A DNA stretch of 44,073 nucleotides from Porphyromonadaceae bacterium (GCA_003517675.1 DPAC01000030.1:1-44073), one strand, 5' to 3'; shown: positions 1 to 8,707, counted from the stretch's first letter. Notes: a model not told the origin generated them from the letters alone. Program-made: numbers and translations.

Positions 1-159
1 ATCGGCTTCCGCCTTGCTGAGCCCCGCTTCTCGCTGTATAAATTCTCTTTTACGTTTTTCGTAATCTGCCATATTCATCTTTTTCTCCTGCGCGGTCAGG
101 TTCACCACCTGCATCGGTAACAGAATCAGACAAATTAGGAATAGGATCTCTTTTTTCAT
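1..159 (-). CDS. Small exported protein, C-terminus cut off by window edge
   Basis: The reverse strand from the ATG at 159 reads 53 codons without a stop to the window edge, so only the N-terminus is present. It begins with a basic start and a hydrophobic stretch (residues 4-18, LILLP-type) and a likely signal-peptidase site after LTAQ, followed by a charged region with AEAD-type residues (EAGLSKAEAD). Bacteroidetes have a family of small exported proteins with this N-terminal look, in which a helical EAGLTxxEA segment follows the signal peptide; they are often compared to Spy/heavy-metal-resistance proteins. It starts 31 bases after the stop of the anti-sigma-like gene, so it is probably the last visible member of the sigma-factor operon. 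The family assignment is by pattern memory only. Confidence 0.6.
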   Translation of the reverse strand, partial: MKKEILFLICLILLPMQVVNLTAQEKKMNMADYEKRKREFIQREAGLSKAEAD

Positions 160-190
160 AGCTCTTTTTTAAATGAGTTGGATCATCGAT

Positions 191-607
191 TCAATTCAAA
201 TAATATAGATCGTACATATAATCAAAATAACCTTCTTCCACCAGCTCATCCTCCAGGTACTGGTAGAACTCCTCTTCGGTGACCTCTATCGTTGACCAGT
301 AATTTTCTGTCGGAAAGGAATCATTTTCGAGAGGTGTCTGAACCACCGACTGACGGGATGCAAGGTTGCCACTCTCATTCTCTCTGGTCAAAAATTGGAT
401 GGTGATGTATAGACCGATAAACATCGCTGCCATGTATACCCAGGGTTTTACCTTGTCCCAGAGAGGCACCGTACGCGGAGGAACGATCTCTTTCTCAGGA
501 AGACGACTTATTATCTCTTCGTTAAATCGGGCGAAATAGTTGTCCGGAACTTTAAACGGATTTCGGGTTCGATCTATTTCTTCTAATTTGCTGAAATGAG
601 ACTTCAT
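191..607 (-). CDS. Single-pass membrane protein, probable anti-sigma factor
   Basis: This 138-residue protein lies directly downstream of the ECF sigma gene in the same orientation. It has a soluble N-terminal part of about 75 residues with the motif NPFKVPDNYF, one predicted membrane segment (about residues 76-92, WVYMAAMFIGLYITIQFL), and an acidic, tyrosine-rich C-terminal tail. The NPFKVP-x-YF start is recurrent in small Bacteroidetes membrane proteins encoded next to ECF sigma factors. No HxxxCxxC zinc anti-sigma motif is visible. Topology would put the N-terminus in the cytoplasm to hold the sigma factor and the tail in the periplasm. Role as anti-sigma factor is inferred from position and topology, not from a recognised catalytic or binding motif. 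Confidence 0.65.
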   Translation of the reverse strand: MKSHFSKLEEIDRTRNPFKVPDNYFARFNEEIISRLPEKEIVPPRTVPLWDKVKPWVYMAAMFIGLYITIQFLTRENESGNLASRQSVVQTPLENDSFPTENYWSTIEVTEEEFYQYLEDELVEEGYFDYMYDLYYLN

Positions 608-690
608 ACGATATATATTTGATGTTCATGCTCTTTTACATTTCTTTACCATGCGCTACTGTTGAATAGACCTGCTACCACAGAAAAGGT

Positions 691-1242
691 TTAATTGTTT
701 TCATCTAAAAACTTTTCAATTTTTTTTACGGCATGGTGATAGGATGCTTTCAGTGCACCCACCGAGGTGCCGAGGATTTCAGACATCTCATCATATTTCA
801 TCTCATCGAAGTATTTCATCTGAAAAACAAGTCGCTGTTTTTCCGGTAGCGTAAGGATCGCTTTCTGTAACTGAAGAGCTGCCTCATCACCATCAAAATA
901 TTCATCGCTCTCCAACACGTTGATCAGGAATGAATCATCTTCATCGATCGAGATATTGTTCTGGCTGCGCTTCTTGTTAAGGAACGTGATGCTCTCGTTG
1001 ATGGCAATGCGATAAAGCCAGGTGGTTAGCCTGGCATCCCCCCTGAAGTTCTCCAGGTTCAACCAGGCTTTCACAAATACATCCTGGAGGATGTCATCGG
1101 CATCATCGTGCGAGAGCACCATCTTACGTATCTGCCAGTAGAGCCGTTCACTGTATGCAGCAACCAGACTGGCAAACGCTTCTCTGACGGTTCGCGGATC
1201 TCGTAGTGCTTCAAGTAAGGTTTCCTCGTTAATCATTTCCAT
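691..1242 (-). CDS. ECF-type RNA polymerase sigma factor
   Basis: A 183-residue sigma-70 family protein of the extracytoplasmic function class. Region 2 is clear, with DDADDILQDVFVKAW and the -10 recognition part TWLYRIAINESITFLNKKR. Region 4 follows after a short acidic linker, with LTLPEKQRLVFQMKYF and the helix-turn-helix YDEMSEILGTSVGALKASYH. Length matches the family. A TTG codon at 1257 would add five residues; I chose the ATG at 1242, with another ATG at 1236 also possible. It is 26 bases after the TPR gene stop and 83 bases before the anti-sigma-like gene, so the four genes are probably co-transcribed. It would direct transcription of an envelope-related regulon when released. Confidence 0.93.
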   Translation of the reverse strand: MEMINEETLLEALRDPRTVREAFASLVAAYSERLYWQIRKMVLSHDDADDILQDVFVKAWLNLENFRGDARLTTWLYRIAINESITFLNKKRSQNNISIDEDDSFLINVLESDEYFDGDEAALQLQKAILTLPEKQRLVFQMKYFDEMKYDEMSEILGTSVGALKASYHHAVKKIEKFLDENN

Positions 1243-1268
1243 AGGTGTGGCATTCAAAGCAAAGGTAA

Positions 1269-2369
1269 CTATTTTTTGCTTCCCGCTCGAATCGCATCTC
1301 CATTTTCAAACCATTGCACAAAATCCCCCGCGGCCTCCTCGTTTTCCTGCCACCATTGTAGTGATTCCGGGTAGTATGAGACACTGATGTAACGGCAATA
1401 GGTTTCGTAATAGTCCGACTGTTCAATGTGGGTGAAGAAAGGAATGTAATAGGTCCATAGAATGCCCTCCTTCGGACCGATGCTTTCCGCTTCAAGCACT
1501 TTCATGATTGAGCGGTTCACGGTTGCGAACAGCAAAAAAGGGTCAGTTTCGTTGTCCAAGGTCTGGAGTGAGTCGAGAGTGGCTTGAATGGCCTGGTACA
1601 CAAGACTGCGATCGAGGCCATCCTCTGGTGTGAGCGGTGGTGTTGATTCGGCCTGTTTCACTTGTGCAGGTCTGTTGCGGATCATCTGTTGCTGAATGAA
1701 TGAGCGTTGTAACGGTTCCTCTCTCTCTTTAATAGACATTGTTTGCAGCATTTCCTCAAAGGCGTTCTTCGATCGTTCACTGTCTGGCTCTAACAGGAGG
1801 AACATTTGAAAAGAGAGGATGCTCTGAACCCATAATCCACTGTCCTTCAGAAGATAGGCGTTCAATAAAAATGCACCGCTGTGACTCTTGTCCAGGTCGA
1901 TTGCCCTGCTGACATGCAACAACGCTTTCTCCTGTTCACCACTCTTGTAATAGTTCAGTGCCAGGTTAAAGTGGAGCAGATATCCCTCACCATATCTCTT
2001 CAATCCCTCATGGAGGAGTGCAATGGCATCTTCAGAACGATTGGTTTTCATGAGTGCCTCGCTTTTCACTGCATAGGCCCCCGGTCCCAATTTTTGATCA
2101 TTGCTATTGATCACCTCACTGCTGTACTTTTCGGCACCGGCATAATCTTCCATTTCGAGAGAAGTAAGCGACATCTCATATACCGCTTGCATCAGTCCGG
2201 GGTCGTGTGCCAACGCCTCCCGGTATTTTGCCATTGCCTTTTCATATTCCCCCTGATCATGCAAAGCCACTCCTTCATCCACCAGTTGCTGTGCGGTTGA
2301 TTGCTGTCCCGGCAGTAGAGTGGGGAGGCTTATCATTAATAAAGTAAACAATATGAATGTCTTGTACAT
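1269..2369 (-). CDS. Exported tetratricopeptide-repeat protein
   Basis: The protein has 366 residues when started at the ATG at 2369, which is followed by a good signal peptide (FILFTLLMISLPTLLPGQ). The open frame extends further upstream to 2522 but that extension has no signal-peptide character. After cleavage come several TPR-like helical repeats (roughly residues 25-210), with typical positions such as GEYEKAMAKYREALAHDPG and GEQEKALLHVSRAIDLD. The C-terminal 120 residues are a different, poorly known domain rich in Trp and Tyr. It is the first gene of the sigma-factor operon. TPR scaffolds of this sort are often periplasmic or outer-membrane associated; a role in sensing or in the stress response is inference from position. 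Confidence 0.8.
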   Translation of the reverse strand: MYKTFILFTLLMISLPTLLPGQQSTAQQLVDEGVALHDQGEYEKAMAKYREALAHDPGLMQAVYEMSLTSLEMEDYAGAEKYSSEVINSNDQKLGPGAYAVKSEALMKTNRSEDAIALLHEGLKRYGEGYLLHFNLALNYYKSGEQEKALLHVSRAIDLDKSHSGAFLLNAYLLKDSGLWVQSILSFQMFLLLEPDSERSKNAFEEMLQTMSIKEREEPLQRSFIQQQMIRNRPAQVKQAESTPPLTPEDGLDRSLVYQAIQATLDSLQTLDNETDPFLLFATVNRSIMKVLEAESIGPKEGILWTYYIPFFTHIEQSDYYETYCRYISVSYYPESLQWWQENEEAAGDFVQWFENGDAIRAGSKK

Positions 2370-2624
2370 AATCTGTTTTCTGTTTTCTGTCGTACCTTTT
2401 CTTGTACCTTTCCTGTTTTCCGGTAGGTTTAATGATGCCATGTCATCTTCTGTGGCAAATAAAAACGAACCGTTCAGTGGGTAAAAGTAAGCAAAAAAAA
2501 GTGGCTGCAAATATTTTCCCATTGATTTTCCTCTTTTTTGTAACAGTAATAAACATATGGCAATGGCAAATATAATTTTTTTTACATTTTTCTGTTGCGT
2601 TGATCGGTATCCCTTCCATACAGC

Positions 2625-2747
2625 ATGAGCGGATTTTACCTGGATGAGCTCCCCTCTATCCGCTCAAAAGCGGAAGAGCTGGGACTCACCTTCGATCATT
2701 TAGCCGAGATGGATCATTGGGTAGCTGCAACTTTTGTAAAGAAGTGA
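2625..2747 (+). CDS. Possible 40-residue peptide or gene remnant
   Basis: An ATG at 2625 opens 40 codons ending in TGA at 2745-2747. The peptide has protein-like composition (SKAEELGLTFDHLAEMDHW then VAATFVKK) and ends in a hydrophobic strand plus lysines. That pattern resembles the last helix and strand of class I methyltransferases, so it could be the tail of a decayed gene. Its last codons overlap the -33 element of the transporter promoter. A stop lies in frame just upstream (2601-2603), so there is no longer version. It may also be chance. Confidence 0.25.
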   Translation: MSGFYLDELPSIRSKAEELGLTFDHLAEMDHWVAATFVKK

Positions 2748-2764
2748 AAAAAGGTTTACCTTTG
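2733..2764 (+). promoter_or_regulatory. Bacteroidetes-type promoter for the transporter gene
   Basis: TTTG at 2733-2736 and TACCTTTG at 2757-2764 are separated by 20 bases, matching the TTTG-N19/20-TAnnTTTG form of the primary Bacteroidetes sigma factor. The start codon of the transporter lies 34 bases downstream. Confidence 0.75.
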
Positions 2765-2797
2765 CAGCTTGTTACACAATTTTAGGTTATTGACAGA

Positions 2798-4468
2798 ATG
2801 GAATGGTTAGTAGAACTGATTAGTGGACCGGGGATTGCACACTCGATCCTGATCCTGGCAGTGGTGATTGCAGTGGGACTGCTGCTGGGTAAGATAAAAA
2901 TTTTCGGGATCTCATTGGGTACTACCTGGATCCTCTTTTTCGGTATTTTCCTTGGTCACCTGGGACTTCAGATTGAACCCGAACTGCTCAATTTCCTGAA
3001 AGAGTTCGGACTGATACTTTTTATCTTCTCCATTGGTATGCAGGTTGGCCCCAGCTTCTTCTCTTCATTCAAGCAGGGGGGCGTCACACTCAACCTGTTG
3101 GCATCCGGTGTGGTGCTGCTTGGGGTAACCATCACCATCGTGATTCACCTGATTACCGGACTGCCCATCGCTACCATGGTGGGGATCCTCTCAGGAGCGG
3201 TAACCAATACACCCGGACTGGGTGCCGCACAGCAGACCTTTGCCGATGCAACCGGTGCTACCGATCCAACCATCGCCACCGCATATGCTGTGGCCTACCC
3301 ACTGGGCGTGGTGGGCATTATCCTCTCGTTGCTCCTCTTCCGCTATATCTTCCGTATCAATATGGCACAGGAAAACAGCCAACTGGATCAGCTCAGCGAA
3401 TCGAGACAGACCGAAGCGCAGATGTTCTCCCTCACTGTGCTGAACCCAGCCATCATGGGGAAAACCATCAGGGAGATCAAAAAGCTGCTGGACCGTGAGT
3501 TTGTGATATCCCGCGTGTTGCACACACAGACAGGTGAGCTGGTTGTTCCACAGACAGATACAAAGCTTCTGGCGGGAGACAAGCTGTTGGTGGTTTCTAA
3601 CCTGAAGAATATTGAAGCAATTGAAGCACTGATCGGTAAACGGATCGACATGAACCGGGAGGAGTGGCAAAAACTTGACTCCCAGCTTGTGTCGCGCAGG
3701 ATTGCCATCACCCGCTCGGCTATCAACGGCCGTTCCATCGGTAGCCTGCGCCTGCGGAACCTTTTTGGTATCAACATCACCAGGGTGAACCGTGCCGGGG
3801 TAGATCTGATCGCCGACAGCCGGCTGCAACTACAGTTGGGCGACCGTGTTACCGTGGTCGGTACGGAGGAGGCAATTGCCAGCGTAGAGAAGTTTTTGGG
3901 TAACTCATTGAAGAGACTGCGTGAACCCAACCTGATCTCCATCTTCATCGGTATTGCCATTGGTGTACTGGTGGGTAGCATCCCTTTCGTGATCCCCGGC
4001 ATTCCACAGCCGGTGAAGCTGGGTCTCGCCGGAGGACCGCTCATCGTTGCCATTCTGATCAGCACCTTCGGCCCCAGATACAAGCTGGTCACCTATACCA
4101 CCATGAGTGCCAACCTGATGTTACGAGAGATCGGCATCGCCATCTTCCTTGCCTGCGTGGGGCTGGGGGCAGGAGGCAACTTCGTGGAAACGGTTCTCAA
4201 CGGTGGCTACCTGTGGATTGACTATGGGGTGATCATCACTCTCTTACCGCTCCTGATCATTGGTCTGATCGGTCGCAAGGTTTGCAAGCTGAACTATTTC
4301 ACCCTGATGGGTCTGATTGCGGGAAGCATGACCGACCCGCCGGCACTGGCCTATGCCAATGCCAGCGCCGGCAATGATGTACCTGCCGTGAGCTATGCAA
4401 CAGTTTATCCGCTCACCATGTTCCTCAGGGTCATATCTGCTCAGCTGTTGATCCTTATTTTTCTCTGA
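2798..4468 (+). CDS. AspT/YidE-family transporter with two RCK_C domains
   Basis: A 556-residue inner-membrane protein with the layout of the aspartate:alanine exchanger (AspT/YidE/YbjL) family. The N-terminal half (about 1-187) and C-terminal half (about 378-556) are each made of several hydrophobic helices. Each half carries a matching motif near its end ([14 protein letters not shown] at about 131 and [15 protein letters not shown] near 515), which is the signature of the internal duplication. Between them are two soluble TrkA-C/RCK_C-like domains (about 207-285 and 297-370; phrases [10 protein letters not shown] and [11 protein letters not shown]). AspT itself exchanges aspartate for alanine; the substrate here is unknown, and many homologues are annotated only as putative transporters. 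It has its own promoter and stands alone. Confidence 0.88.
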   Translation: MEWLVELISGPGIAHSILILAVVIAVGLLLGKIKIFGISLGTTWILFFGIFLGHLGLQIEPELLNFLKEFGLILFIFSIGMQVGPSFFSSFKQGGVTLNLLASGVVLLGVTITIVIHLITGLPIATMVGILSGAVTNTPGLGAAQQTFADATGATDPTIATAYAVAYPLGVVGIILSLLLFRYIFRINMAQENSQLDQLSESRQTEAQMFSLTVLNPAIMGKTIREIKKLLDREFVISRVLHTQTGELVVPQTDTKLLAGDKLLVVSNLKNIEAIEALIGKRIDMNREEWQKLDSQLVSRRIAITRSAINGRSIGSLRLRNLFGINITRVNRAGVDLIADSRLQLQLGDRVTVVGTEEAIASVEKFLGNSLKRLREPNLISIFIGIAIGVLVGSIPFVIPGIPQPVKLGLAGGPLIVAILISTFGPRYKLVTYTTMSANLMLREIGIAIFLACVGLGAGGNFVETVLNGGYLWIDYGVIITLLPLLIIGLIGRKVCKLNYFTLMGLIAGSMTDPPALAYANASAGNDVPAVSYATVYPLTMFLRVISAQLLILIFL

Positions 4469-4506
4469 ATGAATTCATCAGCCTGCACAAGATCAATTTT
4501 GAAGGT

Positions 4507-4520
4507 CGCAATCGATTGCA
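4507..4520. promoter_or_regulatory. LacI-family-like operator upstream of malQ
   Basis: The 12 bases GCAATCGATTGC (4508-4519) form a perfect palindrome. With one flanking base each side it fits the LacI/GalR family pattern TGnAAnCGnTTnCA at all fixed positions but the first. It lies about 140 bases upstream of the malQ start. No LacI-family gene is in the window. Function is inferred. Confidence 0.5.
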
Positions 4521-4662
4521 CACGATTTTATCCAAATGATCCATGCAAGCGATCTATTTCGATCTGTTTCGTCGTAGATTTGTGGTCGATGACACGAATT
4601 TAATACACAGACCATTTCAATGGGACCTCCTCCCGTGACAATGGCTTAACTAAAGAATCGGA

Positions 4663-7335
4663 ATGGCTCTTCTTACATTTCAACTCAATTACCATACTAC
4701 CTGGGGTCAACAGGTATCTCTTTGCGGATCGACACCGGAAATGGGACAGTTCGATGAGGAAAAGGCATTGCCGCTTGAATGCAATGGCGACATATGGAGT
4801 GTCACCCTGCAGATGAAGGTGACCGGTACCCTCAATTACTACTACCTGGTGCGGCAAGGGGGAAGTGTCATCCGGCGGGAGTGGGGCAGTCACCGCCAGC
4901 TCCACGTCATCAAGGGCAAGAAAGCCTATCTGGTGCAGGATCATTGGAAAGATAAGCCCTATCATGCATATCTCTACTCGTCGGTCTTCACAGACAGCAT
5001 CTGCTTGCATCCAAAAGAACCACTTCCCCAAAAATATCATTCCCGCTCCCTGCTGCTGAACGTGATCTGCCCCTTCGTTTATCGCAACCAGAAAGTGGCT
5101 CTTTGCGGAGAAAGTCCGCTGCTGGGTGGTTGGGATCCGGTGAAAGCATTGCCTCTCACCTGTGTGAACAACGGTGAATGGCAGGTAATGCTCGATGCCA
5201 GCCAGCTACCCGATCGCTCTGCGTATAAATTTGTGATAGTGGATAACCAAAGTGGTGAAGTGCTGCATTGGGAGGATGGCCCGGACAGGGTTCTGGATGC
5301 CCGTGCCGCGAAAGTGGCGGGTGTGGTCAAGGTTGAGATGTCGCTGCAATATCGTTACCCGGGCTTCACATTCAAAGGAACCGGAACGGCTGTGCCTCTG
5401 TTCTCACTGAGAACAAAACAGAGCTTTGGCATCGGTGACTTTGCCGACCTGCGGAAGATGGTCGATTGGGCATCGATCACCCGTCAACAGGTGATACAAC
5501 TGCTGCCAGTGAACGATACCACCACCACTTGGACATGGAAAGATTCTTACCCCTACAGTACCATATCGATTTATGCCCTTCATCCCATTTACCTGGGATG
5601 CAGCGACTACCCGCTGAAAGATAAAAAGAAACAGAAAGCTTTTCTTCAGCAGGCAGCAGCGCTCAACCAACTGAAAGAGATTGATTATGAAAAGGTATTG
5701 TTGCTCAAGCATGATTATACAAAAGCGCTTTTCCATGAAAAGGGCGCAGATATGCTCTCATCGGAAGCATACAAAACATTCTTTGCAAATAACCAACAAT
5801 GGCTTTTTTCCTATGCCTGCTATTGCACCCTGCGTGACCGGTATGGTACGGCCAATTTCAGGGAGTGGAACAGCTTCGCTGCATACAACGAGGCACAACT
5901 GAGAGGGATGCTGGCTGCCGATCCTGAGGCAGTTGAAGAGACATACTACTGGTATTTCGTGCAATACCTTCTACACATACAGTTCTCTTCGGTCAAAGCA
6001 TATGCCCACACGAGAGGTGTAACACTGAAAGGGGATATCCCGATCGGGATCAACCGAGACAGCATAGAAGCATGGACCTCTCCCAATCTCTTCAACATGG
6101 ATACGCAGAGTGGTGCACCTCCCGATGATTTCTCATTCTTCGGCCAAAACTGGGGATTCCCCACTTATAACTGGTATGCCATGGAGAAAGAGGGCTACTC
6201 CTGGTGGATCAACCGCTTCAGGAAGATGACCGACTATTTCGACGCCTATCGTATCGATCATATCCTGGGTTTCTTCCGCATCTGGGAGATCCCACTAGAC
6301 GCTGTTCAGGGATTGCTGGGGCATTTCAGTCCTGCGTTGCCCTACTGGGCCGAAGAGATCAACCGTGCCGGCATTCCTTTTGATGAGGAACGAATGGTAC
6401 AGCCGTTCATTCATGAACAGTTCCTGCCGGACATTTTTGGAGCGTTGGCTGATGAGGTGAAAGAAAGATACCTTGAAGTGTCGGGTTGGCAGCGTTTCAG
6501 GCTGAAGAGCTTTTGTGATACCCAGCGAAAGATCAAGCATCTTTTTGAAGGTGAGCAGGATGAGCAGTCAATCCGGTTGCGCGACGGGCTATATTCGCTT
6601 TGCACCGAAGTGCTCTTTGTAAGAGATCCGCTCGATCATAATCGCTTCCATCCCCGTATCACCGCACAATATTCCTATTCCTACCGATACCTGGATGAGC
6701 ATGTGAAAGAGGCCTTCAATCGCCTCTATAACGATTTCTTTTATCATCGCCACAACTATTTCTGGCGTGAACAGGCAATGAAAAAATTACCGGTGCTGAT
6801 CTCATCCACCCCCATGCTTGTCTGTGGGGAGGATCTGGGGATGGTTCCCGATTGTGTTCCCTCGGTGATGCATGAACTTCAGATACTCAGCCTGGAGATC
6901 CAACGGATGCCGAAGGATTCCAGCGTAGAATTCACCAACCTGGAATGGCTACCTTATCTCTCTGTCTGCACCACCTCCACACATGACATGTCACCCCTAC
7001 GCAGCTGGTGGCTGGAGAACAGGGAGGTGACTCAGCGATACTACAACCAGGTGCTGCATCATGAAGGAACAGCACCTAAGGAATGTACCACCGCCATATG
7101 CAGTGAGATCATCGCTGCCCATATGCGGTCGACAGCCATGTGGGTGATCCTTCCCTGGCAGGACTGGATGTCGCTCGATGAGCGGCTACGCAATCCCGAT
7201 GTGTCGGCCGAACGGATCAATGTCCCAGCCAACCCCGAGCATTACTGGCGTTACCGTATGCACCTCACACTCGAAGAGCTGCTGAAAGAATCTGCATTCA
7301 ACGAGCGGCTTGCTGAGATGAGTTACAGAATGTAA
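4663..7335 (+). CDS. malQ: 4-alpha-glucanotransferase with two CBM20 starch-binding domains
   Basis: An 890-residue amylomaltase (GH77), which moves alpha-1,4-glucan segments between maltodextrins and releases glucose. Two N-terminal starch-binding modules of the CBM20 type are visible (about 1-95 and 127-225); the second carries ALCGESPLLGGWDPVKALPL. The GH77 domain begins near 235 (AVPLFSLRTKQSFGIGDF). The catalytic nucleophile should be the Asp of YRIDHILGFFRIWE (Asp532), the acid/base Glu lies in CGEDLGMVPD (Glu723), and the STHDMSPLRSWW stretch is the usual third motif. This size and domain order match plant DPE2-type enzymes rather than the shorter E. coli MalQ. It has no signal peptide, so it acts in the cytoplasm. 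It is a single gene ending at a two-way terminator, with a LacI-type palindrome upstream. Confidence 0.95.
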   Translation: MALLTFQLNYHTTWGQQVSLCGSTPEMGQFDEEKALPLECNGDIWSVTLQMKVTGTLNYYYLVRQGGSVIRREWGSHRQLHVIKGKKAYLVQDHWKDKPYHAYLYSSVFTDSICLHPKEPLPQKYHSRSLLLNVICPFVYRNQKVALCGESPLLGGWDPVKALPLTCVNNGEWQVMLDASQLPDRSAYKFVIVDNQSGEVLHWEDGPDRVLDARAAKVAGVVKVEMSLQYRYPGFTFKGTGTAVPLFSLRTKQSFGIGDFADLRKMVDWASITRQQVIQLLPVNDTTTTWTWKDSYPYSTISIYALHPIYLGCSDYPLKDKKKQKAFLQQAAALNQLKEIDYEKVLLLKHDYTKALFHEKGADMLSSEAYKTFFANNQQWLFSYACYCTLRDRYGTANFREWNSFAAYNEAQLRGMLAADPEAVEETYYWYFVQYLLHIQFSSVKAYAHTRGVTLKGDIPIGINRDSIEAWTSPNLFNMDTQSGAPPDDFSFFGQNWGFPTYNWYAMEKEGYSWWINRFRKMTDYFDAYRIDHILGFFRIWEIPLDAVQGLLGHFSPALPYWAEEINRAGIPFDEERMVQPFIHEQFLPDIFGALADEVKERYLEVSGWQRFRLKSFCDTQRKIKHLFEGEQDEQSIRLRDGLYSLCTEVLFVRDPLDHNRFHPRITAQYSYSYRYLDEHVKEAFNRLYNDFFYHRHNYFWREQAMKKLPVLISSTPMLVCGEDLGMVPDCVPSVMHELQILSLEIQRMPKDSSVEFTNLEWLPYLSVCTTSTHDMSPLRSWWLENREVTQRYYNQVLHHEGTAPKECTTAICSEIIAAHMRSTAMWVILPWQDWMSLDERLRNPDVSAERINVPANPEHYWRYRMHLTLEELLKESAFNERLAEMSYRM

Positions 7336-7370
7336 AGCATGATCTAAATCTATTCGAAAAAACCACACAC

Positions 7371-7404
7371 AAAAAGAGACTGTTCAGCTGAACAGTCTCT
7401 TTTT
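7371..7404. terminator. Perfect palindromic two-way terminator
   Basis: Positions 7371-7404 form a perfect 34-base inverted repeat with 17-base arms (AAAAAGAGACTGTTCAG and its complement) and no unpaired loop in the strict sense. A/T runs lie at both ends. It sits between the convergent malQ and aldolase genes and can stop transcripts from either side. Confidence 0.92.
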
Positions 7405-7419
7405 ATGGGTTAGGTTGGG

Positions 7420-8412
7420 TCACGCCTTTCCGGCACTGCCCAGCACTTTCTCCGTTTTGTGCATGTAAAGTTTCTTCAACTCCTCGCGAGCCGGTCCCAG
7501 GTACTTGCGGGGGTCAAACTCAGCCGGCTTGGTGGCTAACACCTCGCGGATGGCAGCCGTCATTGCCAGACGTCCGTCGGAGTCGATGTTGATTTTGCAG
7601 ACAGCCGACTTGGCTGCCCTGCGCAACTGCTCTTCGGGGATACCGATGGAGTCAGCCAGCTTGCCGCCATACTTGTTGATGGTCTCTACATATTTCTGCG
7701 GTACGGAGGAGGATCCGTGCAACACGATGGGGAAGCCGGGGATCCGTTTTTCAATCTCCTCCAGGATATCGAAACGCAACGGCGGCGGAACCAGCAGGCC
7801 CTCTTCGTTGCGGGTACACTGCTCAGGTGTAAACTTGAACGCTCCGTGAGAGGTGCCGATGGAGATGGCCAGTGAGTCAACACCGGTGCGCGACACAAAG
7901 TCAACCACCTCATCCGGTTCGGTATAGGTGTGATGCTCTGCCTGCACATCATCCTCAATTCCAGCCAGCACACCCAACTCACCCTCAACGGTCACATCAT
8001 GCTGATGAGCGTATTCCACCACCTTCCTGGTGAGTGCGATGTTCTCCTCGTAAGGGAGATGTGAACCGTCGATCATCACCGACGAGAAGCCGCTTTCGAT
8101 ACAATCCTTGCAGAGTTCGAAGCTGTCACCATGGTCAAGGTGCAACACAATGGGGATCTCATATCCCAGTTCTTTGGCATACTGTACCGCCCCCTGTGCC
8201 ATGTAGCGCAGCAGCGTTTGGTTGGCATACTTGCGGGCACCGCTGGAGACCTGCAGGATCACGGGTGATTTGGTTTCCACGCAGGCCGATATGATGGCCT
8301 GCAGCTGTTCCATGTTGTTGAAGTTAAAAGCCGGAATGGCATAACCGCCATCTACCGCTTTCTTGAACAACTCTTTTGAGTTTACAAGACCCAATTCTTT
8401 ATAACTTACCAT
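7420..8412 (-). CDS. fba: Class II fructose-bisphosphate aldolase
   Basis: A 330-residue zinc-dependent aldolase that interconverts fructose 1,6-bisphosphate with dihydroxyacetone phosphate and glyceraldehyde 3-phosphate in glycolysis and gluconeogenesis. Visible signatures are AIPAFNFNNMEQLQAI at the N-terminus, the metal-binding VLHLDHGDSFELCKD, the VEGELGVLAGIEDD segment, SIGTSHGAFKF, and VLHGSSSVP. Length fits the class IIB form common in Bacteroidetes. The start ATG at 8412 gives the usual MVSYKELGLVN opening. It is monocistronic and convergent with malQ. A possible minus-strand -7 element lies about 50 bases upstream. Confidence 0.95.
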   Translation of the reverse strand: MVSYKELGLVNSKELFKKAVDGGYAIPAFNFNNMEQLQAIISACVETKSPVILQVSSGARKYANQTLLRYMAQGAVQYAKELGYEIPIVLHLDHGDSFELCKDCIESGFSSVMIDGSHLPYEENIALTRKVVEYAHQHDVTVEGELGVLAGIEDDVQAEHHTYTEPDEVVDFVSRTGVDSLAISIGTSHGAFKFTPEQCTRNEEGLLVPPPLRFDILEEIEKRIPGFPIVLHGSSSVPQKYVETINKYGGKLADSIGIPEEQLRRAAKSAVCKINIDSDGRLAMTAAIREVLATKPAEFDPRKYLGPAREELKKLYMHKTEKVLGSAGKA

Positions 8413-8461
8413 AAGCTTATTTTTTTAATTTGGATGATAATCGTGATTCAATTTTATATCA

Positions 8462-8469
8462 CAAAAATA
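8462..8469 (-). promoter_or_regulatory. Possible -7 element for fba
   Basis: CAAAAATA on the plus strand reads TATTTTTG on the minus strand, a match to TAnnTTTG about 50 bases before the fba start. No good -33 partner is seen, so support is weak. Confidence 0.35.
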
Positions 8470-8574
8470 CGATTAAATCTGCAATTAATGAAATTATTTA
8501 CCCAAAGAGTGAAGAAAGATTTTTGCAGTAGGCGAAAAAAACGTGAGAAAAAGATGAAAAAAATAGATCATCAG

Positions 8575-8605
8575 GTTGCTTTTTTTATTTTTCTCTCTAC
8601 TTTTG
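8575..8605 (+). promoter_or_regulatory. Promoter for alanine dehydrogenase
   Basis: TTG at 8576-8578 and TACTTTTG at 8598-8605 are spaced by 19 bases, matching the Bacteroidetes consensus. The leader to the ATG at 8708 would be about 95 bases. Confidence 0.7.
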
Positions 8606-8707
8606 TAGTTGTCCGGTCAGCTGTCTTTTATTCCTGTGAGGAGGATTCATCTGGCGGCATTTATTGCCTTAACAAAATTATAACAATCAAAATTTTACAT
8701 TGCTATT

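Larger units (their letters stand above)
2370..2797. other. Intergenic region between two divergent genes
   Basis: 428 bases separate the divergent TPR and transporter genes. The left part is AT-rich and holds a possible minus-strand -7 element (CAAATATA at 2567-2574, read as TATATTTG on the minus strand) with no obvious -33 partner. The right part holds a 40-codon open frame (2625-2747), described separately, and the promoter of the transporter gene. Nothing else was recognised. Confidence 0.6.

Noticed and set aside
4575..4582. TAGATTTG as a -7 element for malQ
   Set aside because: It fits TAnnTTTG but has no TTTG or TTG element at 19-20 bases upstream and the leader would be long; left out as a feature.
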